DNA from: Chthoniobacter sp.
GTDB taxonomy: Bacteria; Verrucomicrobiota; Verrucomicrobiia; Chthoniobacterales; Chthoniobacteraceae
Reading direction: 5' to 3'
Length of the DNA stretch: 5,634 nucleotides
Assembly: GCA_025352865.1 (NCBI GenBank)
Contig: JANXSB010000019.1
Span: 1 to 5,634, forward strand
Every line of letters starts with the position of its first letter. The stretch's first letter is position 1. The notes beneath the pieces were generated by a model. That model saw only the letters and a list, made by a program, of their open reading frames with translations. It was not told the DNA's origin and did not search any database. A program made the position numbers and the translations under genes. This document shows, one piece after another, positions 1-5,634 of this stretch.

Positions 1-381
1 GTTGCTGGCGTCCTTGCCCTCGAAAAATCCGATGCGGCGCGGGTTGTAATCTGCGCTGCCCGATCCCGGAGGCTTGCCGCGCAGGGTATTAAAGAGGGCG
101 CTGTTATTTTGGGTTGCGGGGGTTTCGCCGAACCAGATATCCCCAGGCGTCCCGGTGATGCCGAGCACGGGATACTTTCCATACTCGGTGTTGTAGGCTT
201 TGACGGCGGCGACAATCGCCGTGCAGGTGGTCCTGGCCTCGGTCTTTTTGGCCTGATCCTTGACGATGGTGATGGCGGGGAAGAGCAGGCCCATGAGGAT
301 CGCGATGATCGTGATGACGGTGAGGAGTTCGACGAGCGTGAAGCCGTGGCGGCGGGAGCGGAGCTGGGGGTGTGAGTTCAT
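1..381 (-). CDS. Type II secretion/type IV pilin-like pseudopilin (5' part, runs off the window)
   Basis: The first 127 codons of a gene that continues beyond the left edge. The protein starts MNSHPQLRSRRHG and then FTLVELLTVITIIAILMGLL. This is a short basic leader, a Gly13/Phe14 prepilin peptidase site, Glu at mature position 5, and a hydrophobic helix of about 20 residues. A GspG-like amphipathic helix follows (about residues 40-65), ending in YNTEYGKYP. The later part (NPRRIGFFEGKDAS) resembles the many pseudopilins of Verrucomicrobia and Planctomycetes. By family, the leader is cleaved and N-methylated by PilD and the helix sits in the inner membrane before assembly into a pseudopilus. 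The ATG at 379-381 is the only start that leaves a normal-length leader. No Shine-Dalgarno sequence is visible upstream. The exact role (secretion, adhesion or other) cannot be fixed without the C-terminus and neighbours. Confidence 0.9.
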   Translation of the reverse strand, partial: MNSHPQLRSRRHGFTLVELLTVITIIAILMGLLFPAITIVKDQAKKTEARTTCTAIVAAVKAYNTEYGKYPVLGITGTPGDIWFGETPATQNNSALFNTLRGKPPGSGSADYNPRRIGFFEGKDASN

Positions 382-410
382 AGGTTGAAAACTTTTCGCG
401 GCAAGCTACT

Positions 411-415
411 GGAGG
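411..415 (+). promoter_or_regulatory. Shine-Dalgarno site of the alpha/beta hydrolase
   Basis: GGAGG lies 8 nt before the ATG at 424. It decides the start: a TTG at 385 in the same frame would add 13 residues but has no such site, and the ATG at 505 would remove residues ahead of the first strand. It is the only strong Shine-Dalgarno sequence in front of any gene in this window. Confidence 0.75.
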
Positions 416-423
416 CCCGCCTG

Positions 424-1320
424 ATGACAACTGAAAATCTCCGCGCCGACCACGATTCGGGTGTTCCCGATGAGCGAGCGTGGAGTGGTGAGGCCGGGGC
501 GCTGATGACGGCGGACGGGGTCAAGCTGGCGCTGCGAACGGCACGGGTGACCGCCGAGGTGCGCGCCGATGTGGTGCTGGTGCATGGGCTGGGCGAGCAC
601 GCGGGGCGCTACGGGCATGTGGCGGCGGTGCTGGCGGAGCGCGGGCTGCGGATGTGTGCATGGGATTTGCGCGGGCATGGGCGGTCGGAGGGTGGGCGGG
701 GCGATGCGGAGCGTTATGAGCTGCTGGTGGATGATCTGGCGCGGGTGGTGGCGCATTTCACGGAAAATGGGCGGCCGTGGTTCCTGCTGGCGCACAGCCT
801 GGGCGGGCAGGTGGCGCTGCGGTTTTTGGAGGAAAGGCAGCCGGGATGCGCGGGGGCGGCGATCTTCGCGCCGTGGCTGCGGCTGGCTTTCGATCCGCCT
901 TGGTGGAAGCTGGCGCTGGCGCGGGCGGCGCGACGGCTCTGGCCGGCGTATGCGCAAGAGACGGGAAATACATGGGCGCGGCTTTCGCGGGATACGGAGC
1001 ATCTCGCGTCGCTGCCGGATCTGGAACTGGTGCATCACCGCATCTCGGCGCGGCTGTATTTTGCCATGCGGGCGGCGGGCGAGGCGGTGCTGGCGGGCGC
1101 GGCGCGGCTGCGGGTGCCGCTGCTGCTGCTGCACGGCGAAGACGACCCGATCACCTGCCACCGGGCGACGCGGGAGCTGTGCGAGCGAGTGGGAAGTGCG
1201 GACAAAACGCTGCGGCTCTGCCCCGGCGCGCGGCATGAGATTCACAACGATTTGGGCCGCGAGCAGGTGATTGCGGAGGTGGCGGACTGGCTGGTCGCGC
1301 GGTTGCCGGCGAAGGTGTGA
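424..1320 (+). CDS. Alpha/beta hydrolase, monoacylglycerol lipase/lysophospholipase-like
   Basis: A 298-residue serine hydrolase of the Hydrolase_4 (serine aminopeptidase S33) type. Features in order: VLVHGLGEHAGRY, the oxyanion-hole HG strand-loop (residues about 51-63); AWDLRGHGRSEG, typical of monoacylglycerol lipases (about 79-90); the nucleophile elbow AHSLGG with Ser125; a cap region rich in Trp and Arg (about 150-225); LLLLHGEDDPIT with the likely acid Asp241; and GARHEIHND with the likely catalytic His271. The triad is complete and the length is normal. No signal peptide is seen, so a cytoplasmic or membrane-associated esterase acting on monoacylglycerols or lysophospholipids is most likely; the substrate is inferred from family only. 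Its codons end mostly in G (CTG, GCG, GTG, CGG), unlike the C-ending preference of its neighbours. No terminator hairpin follows it. It is divergent from the pseudopilin gene and is not evidently in an operon. Confidence 0.9.
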   Translation: MTTENLRADHDSGVPDERAWSGEAGALMTADGVKLALRTARVTAEVRADVVLVHGLGEHAGRYGHVAAVLAERGLRMCAWDLRGHGRSEGGRGDAERYELLVDDLARVVAHFTENGRPWFLLAHSLGGQVALRFLEERQPGCAGAAIFAPWLRLAFDPPWWKLALARAARRLWPAYAQETGNTWARLSRDTEHLASLPDLELVHHRISARLYFAMRAAGEAVLAGAARLRVPLLLLHGEDDPITCHRATRELCERVGSADKTLRLCPGARHEIHNDLGREQVIAEVADWLVARLPAKV

Positions 1321-1329
1321 AATTTTCCC

Positions 1330-1357
1330 TTTCCATCCCGCACTCCGCCCGTATAGT
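1330..1357 (+). promoter_or_regulatory. Possible sigma-70-type promoter of the small basic protein gene
   Basis: TTTCCA (1330-1335, four of six matches to TTGACA) and TATAGT (1352-1357, five of six matches to TATAAT) are 16 bp apart. They lie in the 71-bp gap after the hydrolase stop. Transcription would start near 1364, leaving a pyrimidine-rich leader of about 28 nt with no Shine-Dalgarno sequence. This is a pattern match only. It is plausible because the small gene ends at its own terminator and looks like a single-gene unit. Confidence 0.35.
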
Positions 1358-1391
1358 GCCCGCCCTTTTCCAAAAAACCGCATCTCTTCCC

Positions 1392-1547
1392 ATGTCCCAA
1401 CATCGCTCTCTCAAAGGTCAAAGCACCATCGCCGCGAAGCGCAACGTCCTGAAGCGTTTCGAGCGCGTCGAAATCCTCAAGTCCCGCGGCCAGTTCAAGG
1501 TCGGTGACAAGGTCATCGGCTTGCGCAAGACCAAGCCGAACGAGTAG
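1392..1547 (+). CDS. Small basic protein of the Chlamydiae/Verrucomicrobia family
   Basis: A 51-residue protein beginning MSQHRSLKGQSTIAAKRNVL and ending in LRKTKPNE. It has 14 Lys/Arg against 4 Asp/Glu, no cysteine, no membrane segment and no signal peptide. The MSxHxSL start, the KRNVLKRFERVEIL helix and the FKVGDKVIGLRKTKP tail match my recollection of a small basic protein family found across Chlamydiae and Verrucomicrobia and annotated without a proven function. Its size and charge resemble small ribosomal proteins, so binding to RNA or the ribosome is a reasonable guess but only inference. The GDKVxGLRKTK segment looks like a small beta element. The ATG at 1392 is chosen because the conserved N-terminus begins there; an in-frame start at 1317 would overlap the hydrolase stop and add an unconserved stretch. 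The gene is followed 43 nt later by a strong terminator. Confidence 0.85.
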   Translation: MSQHRSLKGQSTIAAKRNVLKRFERVEILKSRGQFKVGDKVIGLRKTKPNE

Positions 1548-1590
1548 GCCCGGACGCGGTTCCGCCGCACCGGCTTTCATCTTTCCCAAC

Positions 1591-1633
1591 AAAAAGCCGC
1601 CGGACGCGCAATGCGTCCGGCGGCTTTGTTTTT
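1591..1633. terminator. Bidirectional rho-independent terminator between convergent genes
   Basis: A perfect 15-bp inverted repeat: AAAGCCGCCGGACGC at 1593-1607 pairs with 1613-1627 around the 5-nt loop GCAAT. TTTGTTTTT follows on the plus strand (1625-1633), and the A-run 1591-1595 gives a T-run on the minus strand. It ends transcription of the small basic protein gene (stop 1547). Read the other way, it ends xylA, whose stop codon is at 1645-1647, only 11 nt from the structure. Confidence 0.93.
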
Positions 1634-1644
1634 GCCGGTGTGGC

Positions 1645-2958
1645 TCAGAGGAACTCGTTGATCAGGTTCTCCAGGAACTCCTGCCGTCCGCTCTGGCACG
1701 CGGCGGCTTCGCCTTTCTCCAGCATGAGCTTTTCGAGCGAGCCAAAGGTTTCCTTCCCGGCCTCGATGCTCGCGCCCACGCCGCTGTCCCACGAGGCGTA
1801 GCGGCTTTTCACGAAGTCCGCGAGGCGGCCGTCGGCGCGGATGGCGGCGGCGATTTTCAGGCCGCGGGCAAAGGCGTCCATGCCGCCGATGTGCGCATGG
1901 AATAGATCCTCGGGGTCGATGCTCTCGCGGCGCACTTTCGCGTCGAAGTTCACGCCGCCGGTGGTGAGGCCGCCGTACTTCAGCGCGGTGAGCATGCACT
2001 GCGTGGTGAGGTAGATGTCGGTCGGGAACTGGTCGGTGTCCCAGCCGAGGAGCAGGTCGCCGGTGTTGGCGTCCATCGAGCCGAGCGCGCCCGCCGAGCC
2101 GGCGACTTCCATTTCGTGCTGCATGGAGTGGCCCGCGAGCGTGGCGTGGTTGGTTTCGAGGTTGAGCTTGAGGTGGGGCAGGAGGTCGTATTCGCGGAGG
2201 AAATTGAGGCACGCGGCGGCGTCGCTGTCGTACTGGTGCTTGGTGGGCTCCTTCGGCTTCGGCTCGATATAAAACTGGCCCTTGAAGCCGATCTCCTTCG
2301 CGTAATCCACGGCCATGTGGAGGAACTTCGCGAGGTGGTCGAGTTCGCGCTTCATGTCCGTATTCCACAGCGTCGAGTAGCCCTCGCGGCCACCCCAGAA
2401 GGTGTAGCCCTCGCCGCCGAGCGCGTGGGTGACTTCGAGCGTCTTCTTCACCTGCGCCGCGGCAAAGGCGAAGACCTCCGCATTGCAGCTCGTGGCCGCG
2501 CCGTGCATGTATCGCGCGTGGGCGAAAAGCTGCGACGTGCCCCACAGGAGCTTGATCCCCGTGCGCTCCTGCTGCGCTTTTAGCAACGCGGCGATGGTGT
2601 CGAGCCATTCATTCGACTCGCGCAAAGTTTTCCCGTGCGGAGCCACGTCGCGATCGTGAAACGCGTAGTAGGGCATGCCCAGCTTCTCCGCGATCTCGAA
2701 GAACGCCGGCACGCGCGCCTTTGCCAGATCGAGCCCGCTCAGGCCCGCATCCCACGGGCGGATCGCCGTCGGCCCGCCAAACATATCCGCCCCCTGCCCA
2801 CACATGGTGTGCCAATAGACAATCGAGAACCGCAGGTGCTCGGTCATCGTCTTGCCCGCGACGATTTCGCCCGCGTTGTAGTGTTTGAAAGCGAACGGGT
2901 TTTTCGACTTCGGGCCTTCGTAGGCGACGCGGCTGAGGGTAGGGAAATAATCGGGCAT
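1645..2958 (-). CDS. xylA: Xylose isomerase (class II)
   Basis: Converts D-xylose to D-xylulose (EC 5.3.1.5; also acts on glucose/fructose), a divalent-metal TIM-barrel enzyme of the cytoplasm. It is 437 residues long, close to the 440 of E. coli XylA, and key residues keep the same numbering: His101 and Asp104 in FHDRDVAPH; WGGREGY at 188-194; metal ligands Glu232 (IEPKPKEPTKHQYD), Glu268 and His271 (NLETNHATLAGHS), Asp296, Asp307 and Asp309 (GWDTDQFP) and Asp339 (NFDAK). All catalytic and metal residues are present, so it should be active. The start MPDYFPTLSRVAYEG fits the family; a GTG at 3018 would add 20 unconserved residues. No clear Shine-Dalgarno sequence is seen. No xylulokinase, transporter or regulator gene adjoins it in this window. 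It is convergent with the small basic protein gene and divergent from hpnH, so it appears to be transcribed alone. Confidence 0.97.
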   Translation of the reverse strand: MPDYFPTLSRVAYEGPKSKNPFAFKHYNAGEIVAGKTMTEHLRFSIVYWHTMCGQGADMFGGPTAIRPWDAGLSGLDLAKARVPAFFEIAEKLGMPYYAFHDRDVAPHGKTLRESNEWLDTIAALLKAQQERTGIKLLWGTSQLFAHARYMHGAATSCNAEVFAFAAAQVKKTLEVTHALGGEGYTFWGGREGYSTLWNTDMKRELDHLAKFLHMAVDYAKEIGFKGQFYIEPKPKEPTKHQYDSDAAACLNFLREYDLLPHLKLNLETNHATLAGHSMQHEMEVAGSAGALGSMDANTGDLLLGWDTDQFPTDIYLTTQCMLTALKYGGLTTGGVNFDAKVRRESIDPEDLFHAHIGGMDAFARGLKIAAAIRADGRLADFVKSRYASWDSGVGASIEAGKETFGSLEKLMLEKGEAAACQSGRQEFLENLINEFL

Positions 2959-3114
2959 GGTGTGGTTGATTGAGGATTTGGGAACGGCGGGGCGGGAGAT
3001 TGGAAAACCGCGCGCCACTTGTCAGCACGGAATTTCACGGACGGGAAAAAACCTGCGCCCGGCGGAATCGGCGGTTGCGCGAGTCCGGCGGGTTGGTTAA
3101 AAGGCCCGCTGCTT
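2959..3114. promoter_or_regulatory. Divergent spacer between xylA and hpnH
   Basis: These 156 bp must hold the promoters of both xylA (leftward) and the hpnH-shc unit (rightward). I see no convincing -35/-10 pair on either strand. A weak rightward candidate is TTGCGC (3075-3080) with TTAAAA (3097-3102), spaced 16 bp, but it would leave almost no leader before the ATG at 3115. A TTGTCA at 3019-3024 lacks a matching -10. No clear operator-like inverted repeat was found. Confidence 0.4.
3086..3111 (+). promoter_or_regulatory. Possible leader hairpin enclosing the hpnH ribosome-binding site
   Basis: CGGCGGG (3086-3092) can pair with CCCGCTG (3105-3111), seven pairs including one G-T wobble. The 12-nt loop holds AAAAGG (3099-3104), the only Shine-Dalgarno-like sequence before hpnH. 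The stem ends 3 nt before the ATG at 3115, so it could affect ribosome access. A stem this short can arise by chance in GC-rich DNA. Confidence 0.3.
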
Positions 3115-4410
3115 ATGAGATTTCCGCTCGCCCTCACTGCCAAAATCGCCGCCTACATCATCGGGAAAAAACTGCGCGGCGTGGAGAAGTTCGCCACCGT
3201 CCTGCAGCTCGAACCGCTCCACACCTGCAACCTGACCTGCACCGGCTGCGGGCGCATCCGCGAGTATTCCACCTCGCTGAAAAACGTCATGCCGCTCGAA
3301 GATTGCCTCGGCGCAGCGGCGGAGTGCGACGCACCGATGGTCTCCATCTGCGGCGGCGAACCGCTCATCTACCCGCAGATCGAGGCGCTCGTCGGCGGGC
3401 TGCTCGGCCAGGGGCGCATCGTCTATGTCTGCACGAACGCCAGTTTCATGCGGAAAAAAATGCGCGAATACCTCGCGATGGAAACGCTCCGGGCATCGGC
3501 TTCTGTGGACGAAAAAATCCAGGTCTTGCTGAGCGAGGAACTCATTTCCCAAAAGGACGCCGACGAAATCCGCAAAGGCCCGAAGGACGAAACCAAGCCC
3601 GTCATCGCGCCGTCGGACTGGATGTATTGGAACGTGCATCTCGACGGCCTCGAACGGACGCACGATCTCATCGTCGAGCGCGAGGGCGTTTTCAAAGAAG
3701 CCGTGCTCGCGATGCGTATGGCGAAGATCCTCGGCTACCAGGTCGCGACCAACACCACCGTCTATAAGGAAACCGAGGTGCAGGAAATCGAGGACATGTT
3801 CGCTTTCCTCAGCTCCCTCGCGCTCGACGGCCACACCATCGCCCCCGGCTACGAATACGACGCCGCGAAAGTGGACATGGTGAAGCGCCTCGGCATCGAG
3901 CCGGAGACCTTTTTCCTCACGCGCAAACTGACCATCGAGAAATTCGCCAACGTCGAAAAATGGGGCGAGCAATATCCCATCTTCGGCACGCCCGTTTACC
4001 TCGAATTCCTCGCCGGCAAGCGCGACCTGACCTGCTCCGCCTGGGCCATCCCTACCCGCAACGTCCGCGGCTGGAAAGGCCCGTGCTACCTGATGACCGA
4101 CGGCCATTACACCAGCTACCGCGAGCTTTTGGAAAAGACCAACTGGGACGCCATCGGCGTCGTCGATGGCGTCGCCCGCGACCCGCGCTGCGAAAACTGC
4201 ATGATGAACTGCGGCTACGAACCCACCGCCGCCCTCGGCCTCCACGCCCAGCCCGGCGACATGTGGAAGAACATCAAGTTCAACTTCGGCAAACGCCCGC
4301 TCGGCACGCCCAACGCCGAGATCGAAGCCTTCAACGGCGTGAGCGCCGGCAAAGGCCACCTGACCGGCGGAAAGAAAGACATCCCTGCAGAAACGGCGGT
4401 CACGGCGTAG
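3115..4410 (+). CDS. hpnH: HpnH, radical SAM adenosylhopane synthase
   Basis: HpnH adds a 5'-deoxyadenosyl group from S-adenosylmethionine to diploptene to give adenosylhopane, the entry to C35 hopanoids. The 431-residue protein starts MRFPLALTAKIAAYIIGKKLRG, the usual family N-terminus. The [4Fe-4S] ligands are C38, C42 and C45 in CNLTCTGC; CGGEP (79-83) is the SAM-binding motif; NVHLDGLERTHD (173-184) and NTTVYKE follow in the barrel. The C-terminal part (DUF3463 type) has EFLAGKRDLTC, GWKGPCYLMTDG and CENCMMNCGYE, with C307, C324, C359, C362 and C366. It is longer than the roughly 340-390 residues I recall for the family because about 45 charged residues are inserted between the CTNA strand and the HLDG strand. 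ATG 3115 is preferred over an in-frame TTG at 3019, which would add 32 residues unlike the family. AAGG lies about 10 nt upstream. shc begins 15 nt after the stop, in the same frame. Confidence 0.95.
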   Translation: MRFPLALTAKIAAYIIGKKLRGVEKFATVLQLEPLHTCNLTCTGCGRIREYSTSLKNVMPLEDCLGAAAECDAPMVSICGGEPLIYPQIEALVGGLLGQGRIVYVCTNASFMRKKMREYLAMETLRASASVDEKIQVLLSEELISQKDADEIRKGPKDETKPVIAPSDWMYWNVHLDGLERTHDLIVEREGVFKEAVLAMRMAKILGYQVATNTTVYKETEVQEIEDMFAFLSSLALDGHTIAPGYEYDAAKVDMVKRLGIEPETFFLTRKLTIEKFANVEKWGEQYPIFGTPVYLEFLAGKRDLTCSAWAIPTRNVRGWKGPCYLMTDGHYTSYRELLEKTNWDAIGVVDGVARDPRCENCMMNCGYEPTAALGLHAQPGDMWKNIKFNFGKRPLGTPNAEIEAFNGVSAGKGHLTGGKKDIPAETAVTA

Positions 4411-4425
4411 GCTTTTCTCAAAGCC

Positions 4426-5634
4426 GTGTCTTACCACTCGAAAGACGAAGCCGAAACGCCGCAGCGAGTCGCAGCCGATGGCCCGGAGACGCTGAGCCAG
4501 AGCCGCTCCGCGCTTGGGAACGCCATTTCCAAAGCGCAGGAAAACCTCCTCCGCCTCCAGCACGGCGACGGCTACTGGGTCGGCGAGCTTTTCGTCGATA
4601 GCACGCTCTGCTCGGACTACGTGCTCTTCATGCACTGGGCCGATGAAGTGGACGCCGTGCTCCAGGAAAAATGCGTCGCCCACATCCGCCGCCGGCAGCT
4701 CGCCGACGGCGGCTGGAACATCTACGAGGGCGGCCCGAGCGAGGTGAACGCCACGGTCAAAGCCTACTTCGCCCTCAAGCTCGCGGGCCACGCGCCCACG
4801 CAGCCGTGGATGCAGGAGGCTCGCGCGTGCGTGCTCCGCCTCGGCGGCATCCCGCAGATGAACACCTACTCGAAGCTCTACCTCGCGCTGCTCGGCCAGT
4901 TCCCGTGGAAGTATCTGCCCACCGTCCCGGTCGAGATGATCTTCATGCCGGAGTGGTTCTTTTTCTCGATCTACAAAATGTCGTCATGGAGCCGCGCGAT
5001 GCTCATCCCGCTCGCGCTGCTCAACCACCACAAGCCCACGCGCGAACTCCCCGCCGACCAGCAGCTCCACGAGCTTTATCCCGTCGGTTCCGAGCAGGAC
5101 TTCCTCGGCCTTAGCCGCAGCGGCCCGCGCCTTTCGTGGCCGAATTTTTTCCTCGTCTGCGACGCCGTCCTCAAGCTCCTCCACAAGCTCCCGTGGAAAC
5201 CCGGACGCCAGACCGCACTCGCCTCCGCCGAAGCCTGGATGACCGAGCGCATGGGCGAAGGCAGCGACGGGCTCGGCGCGATTTTCCCCGCGATGCTCAA
5301 CTCGCTCATCGCGCTGAAAACGCTCGGTTACGCCAGCGACCATCCGCTTTACGTGAAGGCGAAGCGCGACTTCGAGGGCCTCTTCGTCGATGACCCGCGC
5401 GACTTCCGCATCCAGCCCTGCCTCTCGCCAGTCTGGGACACCGCCATCAATCTCATCGCCCTGCGGGAAAGCGGCGTGCCCGCCGAAGCCGAACCCATCC
5501 AAAGCGCCGCGCGCTGGCTCGCGGCGAAGGAAGTGCGCATCTGCGGCGACTGGTTCGCCATGAACCGCCACCGCGAACCCAGCGGCTGGGCTTTCGAGTT
5601 CAACAACGTCTATTACCCCGACACCGACGACACC
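4426..5634 (+). CDS. shc: Squalene-hopene cyclase (N-terminal 403 codons, runs off the window)
   Basis: Cyclises squalene to hopene/hopanol in a single protonation-driven cascade; a monotopic inner-membrane enzyme (HpnF). Visible are the early segment LLRLQHGDGYWVGELFVDST (41-60); a QW-type repeat QLADGGWNIYEGG (91-103) with SEVNATVKAYFALKLAG; FMPEWFFFSIYKMSSWSR (173-190); QPCLSPVWDTAI (330-341); and GWAFEFNNVYYPDTDDT (387-403), which carries the catalytic DxDD acid (Asp399, Asp401, Asp402) at the last codons of the window. About 250-300 further residues are expected. The start is taken as GTG at 4426, because no ATG lies in frame before the conserved core except one inside it (Met69). Its Shine-Dalgarno sequence is weak (AGG at 4409-4411, overlapping the hpnH stop), so translation may be coupled to hpnH. 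It shares an operon and pathway with hpnH and supplies that enzyme's substrate. Confidence 0.95.
   Translation, partial: MSYHSKDEAETPQRVAADGPETLSQSRSALGNAISKAQENLLRLQHGDGYWVGELFVDSTLCSDYVLFMHWADEVDAVLQEKCVAHIRRRQLADGGWNIYEGGPSEVNATVKAYFALKLAGHAPTQPWMQEARACVLRLGGIPQMNTYSKLYLALLGQFPWKYLPTVPVEMIFMPEWFFFSIYKMSSWSRAMLIPLALLNHHKPTRELPADQQLHELYPVGSEQDFLGLSRSGPRLSWPNFFLVCDAVLKLLHKLPWKPGRQTALASAEAWMTERMGEGSDGLGAIFPAMLNSLIALKTLGYASDHPLYVKAKRDFEGLFVDDPRDFRIQPCLSPVWDTAINLIALRESGVPAEAEPIQSAARWLAAKEVRICGDWFAMNRHREPSGWAFEFNNVYYPDTDDT

Noticed and set aside
104..430. 108-codon minus-strand open frame at the left edge
   Set aside because: Out of frame with the pseudopilin, whose FTLVELL signature fixes the true frame; the alternative is Pro/Arg/His-rich.
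406..1383. 325-codon minus-strand open frame opposite the hydrolase
   Set aside because: Low-complexity Arg/Gln/Pro-rich translation typical of antisense GC-rich coding DNA; the plus-strand frame has a full catalytic triad.
1577..2608. 343-codon minus-strand open frame overlapping xylA
   Set aside because: A shifted-frame shadow of xylA. It is Arg/Pro/His-rich with no recognisable domain, while the xylA frame carries every active-site residue.
2959..3018. N-terminal extension of xylA to the GTG at 3018
   Set aside because: The added 20 residues are unlike the family, and the ATG at 2958 gives the usual length with residue numbers matching E. coli XylA.
3019..3114. N-terminal extension of hpnH to the TTG at 3019
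   Set aside because: The 32 extra residues are Gly/Pro-rich and not like the family; the conserved N-terminus begins at the ATG at 3115.
4514..4747. 77-codon plus-strand open frame starting with ATG after hpnH
   Set aside because: It is out of frame with squalene-hopene cyclase, which continues unbroken from the GTG at 4426 to the window end with recognisable motifs.
3097..4791. 564-codon open frame on the minus strand across hpnH and the start of shc
   Set aside because: The translation has no family resemblance and is rich in Ala, Val, Glu and Asp. It is the antisense shadow of C-ending codons in two well-identified genes.
1..5634. Mobile elements, CRISPR arrays, tRNA or rRNA genes
   Set aside because: No transposase, terminal repeats, spaced direct repeats or tRNA-like structure could be seen by eye on either strand.

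Overview
The window looks like chromosomal DNA from a GC-rich member of the Verrucomicrobiota. The best pointer is a 51-residue basic protein (1392-1547) that matches, from memory, a small-protein family restricted to Chlamydiae, Verrucomicrobia and relatives. The pseudopilin type at the left edge and a hopanoid cluster fit the same group. Genus cannot be read from the sequence alone.

Layout, left to right. (1) The 5' part of a type II secretion/type IV pilin-like pseudopilin gene runs leftward off the window (1-381, minus). (2) Divergent from it, with only 42 bp between start codons, is an alpha/beta hydrolase of the monoacylglycerol lipase/lysophospholipase type (424-1320, plus). (3) The small basic protein has its own possible promoter and ends at a strong, symmetrical hairpin terminator (1591-1633). 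That hairpin also serves the convergent gene. (4) xylA, a complete class II xylose isomerase (1645-2958, minus). (5) A 156-bp divergent spacer. (6) hpnH, a radical SAM adenosylhopane synthase (3115-4410, plus), followed 15 nt later by (7) shc, squalene-hopene cyclase (4426 to the window end, plus). shc is cut exactly at its catalytic DxDD motif.

The only clear functional unit is hpnH-shc. The cyclase makes hopene (diploptene) from squalene, and HpnH adds a 5'-deoxyadenosyl group to it, the first step towards C35 side-chain hopanoids. The other genes appear to be independent transcription units: surface or secretion pseudopilin, lipid esterase, PVC small protein and pentose isomerase.

I found no mobile element, CRISPR array, tRNA or rRNA, and no obviously new multi-gene system. 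The points most worth a second look are the roughly 45-residue insertion in HpnH, the synonymous codon pattern of the hydrolase (G-ending where its neighbours are C-ending), a possible hairpin that presents the hpnH ribosome-binding region in its loop, and the uncharacterised small basic protein.
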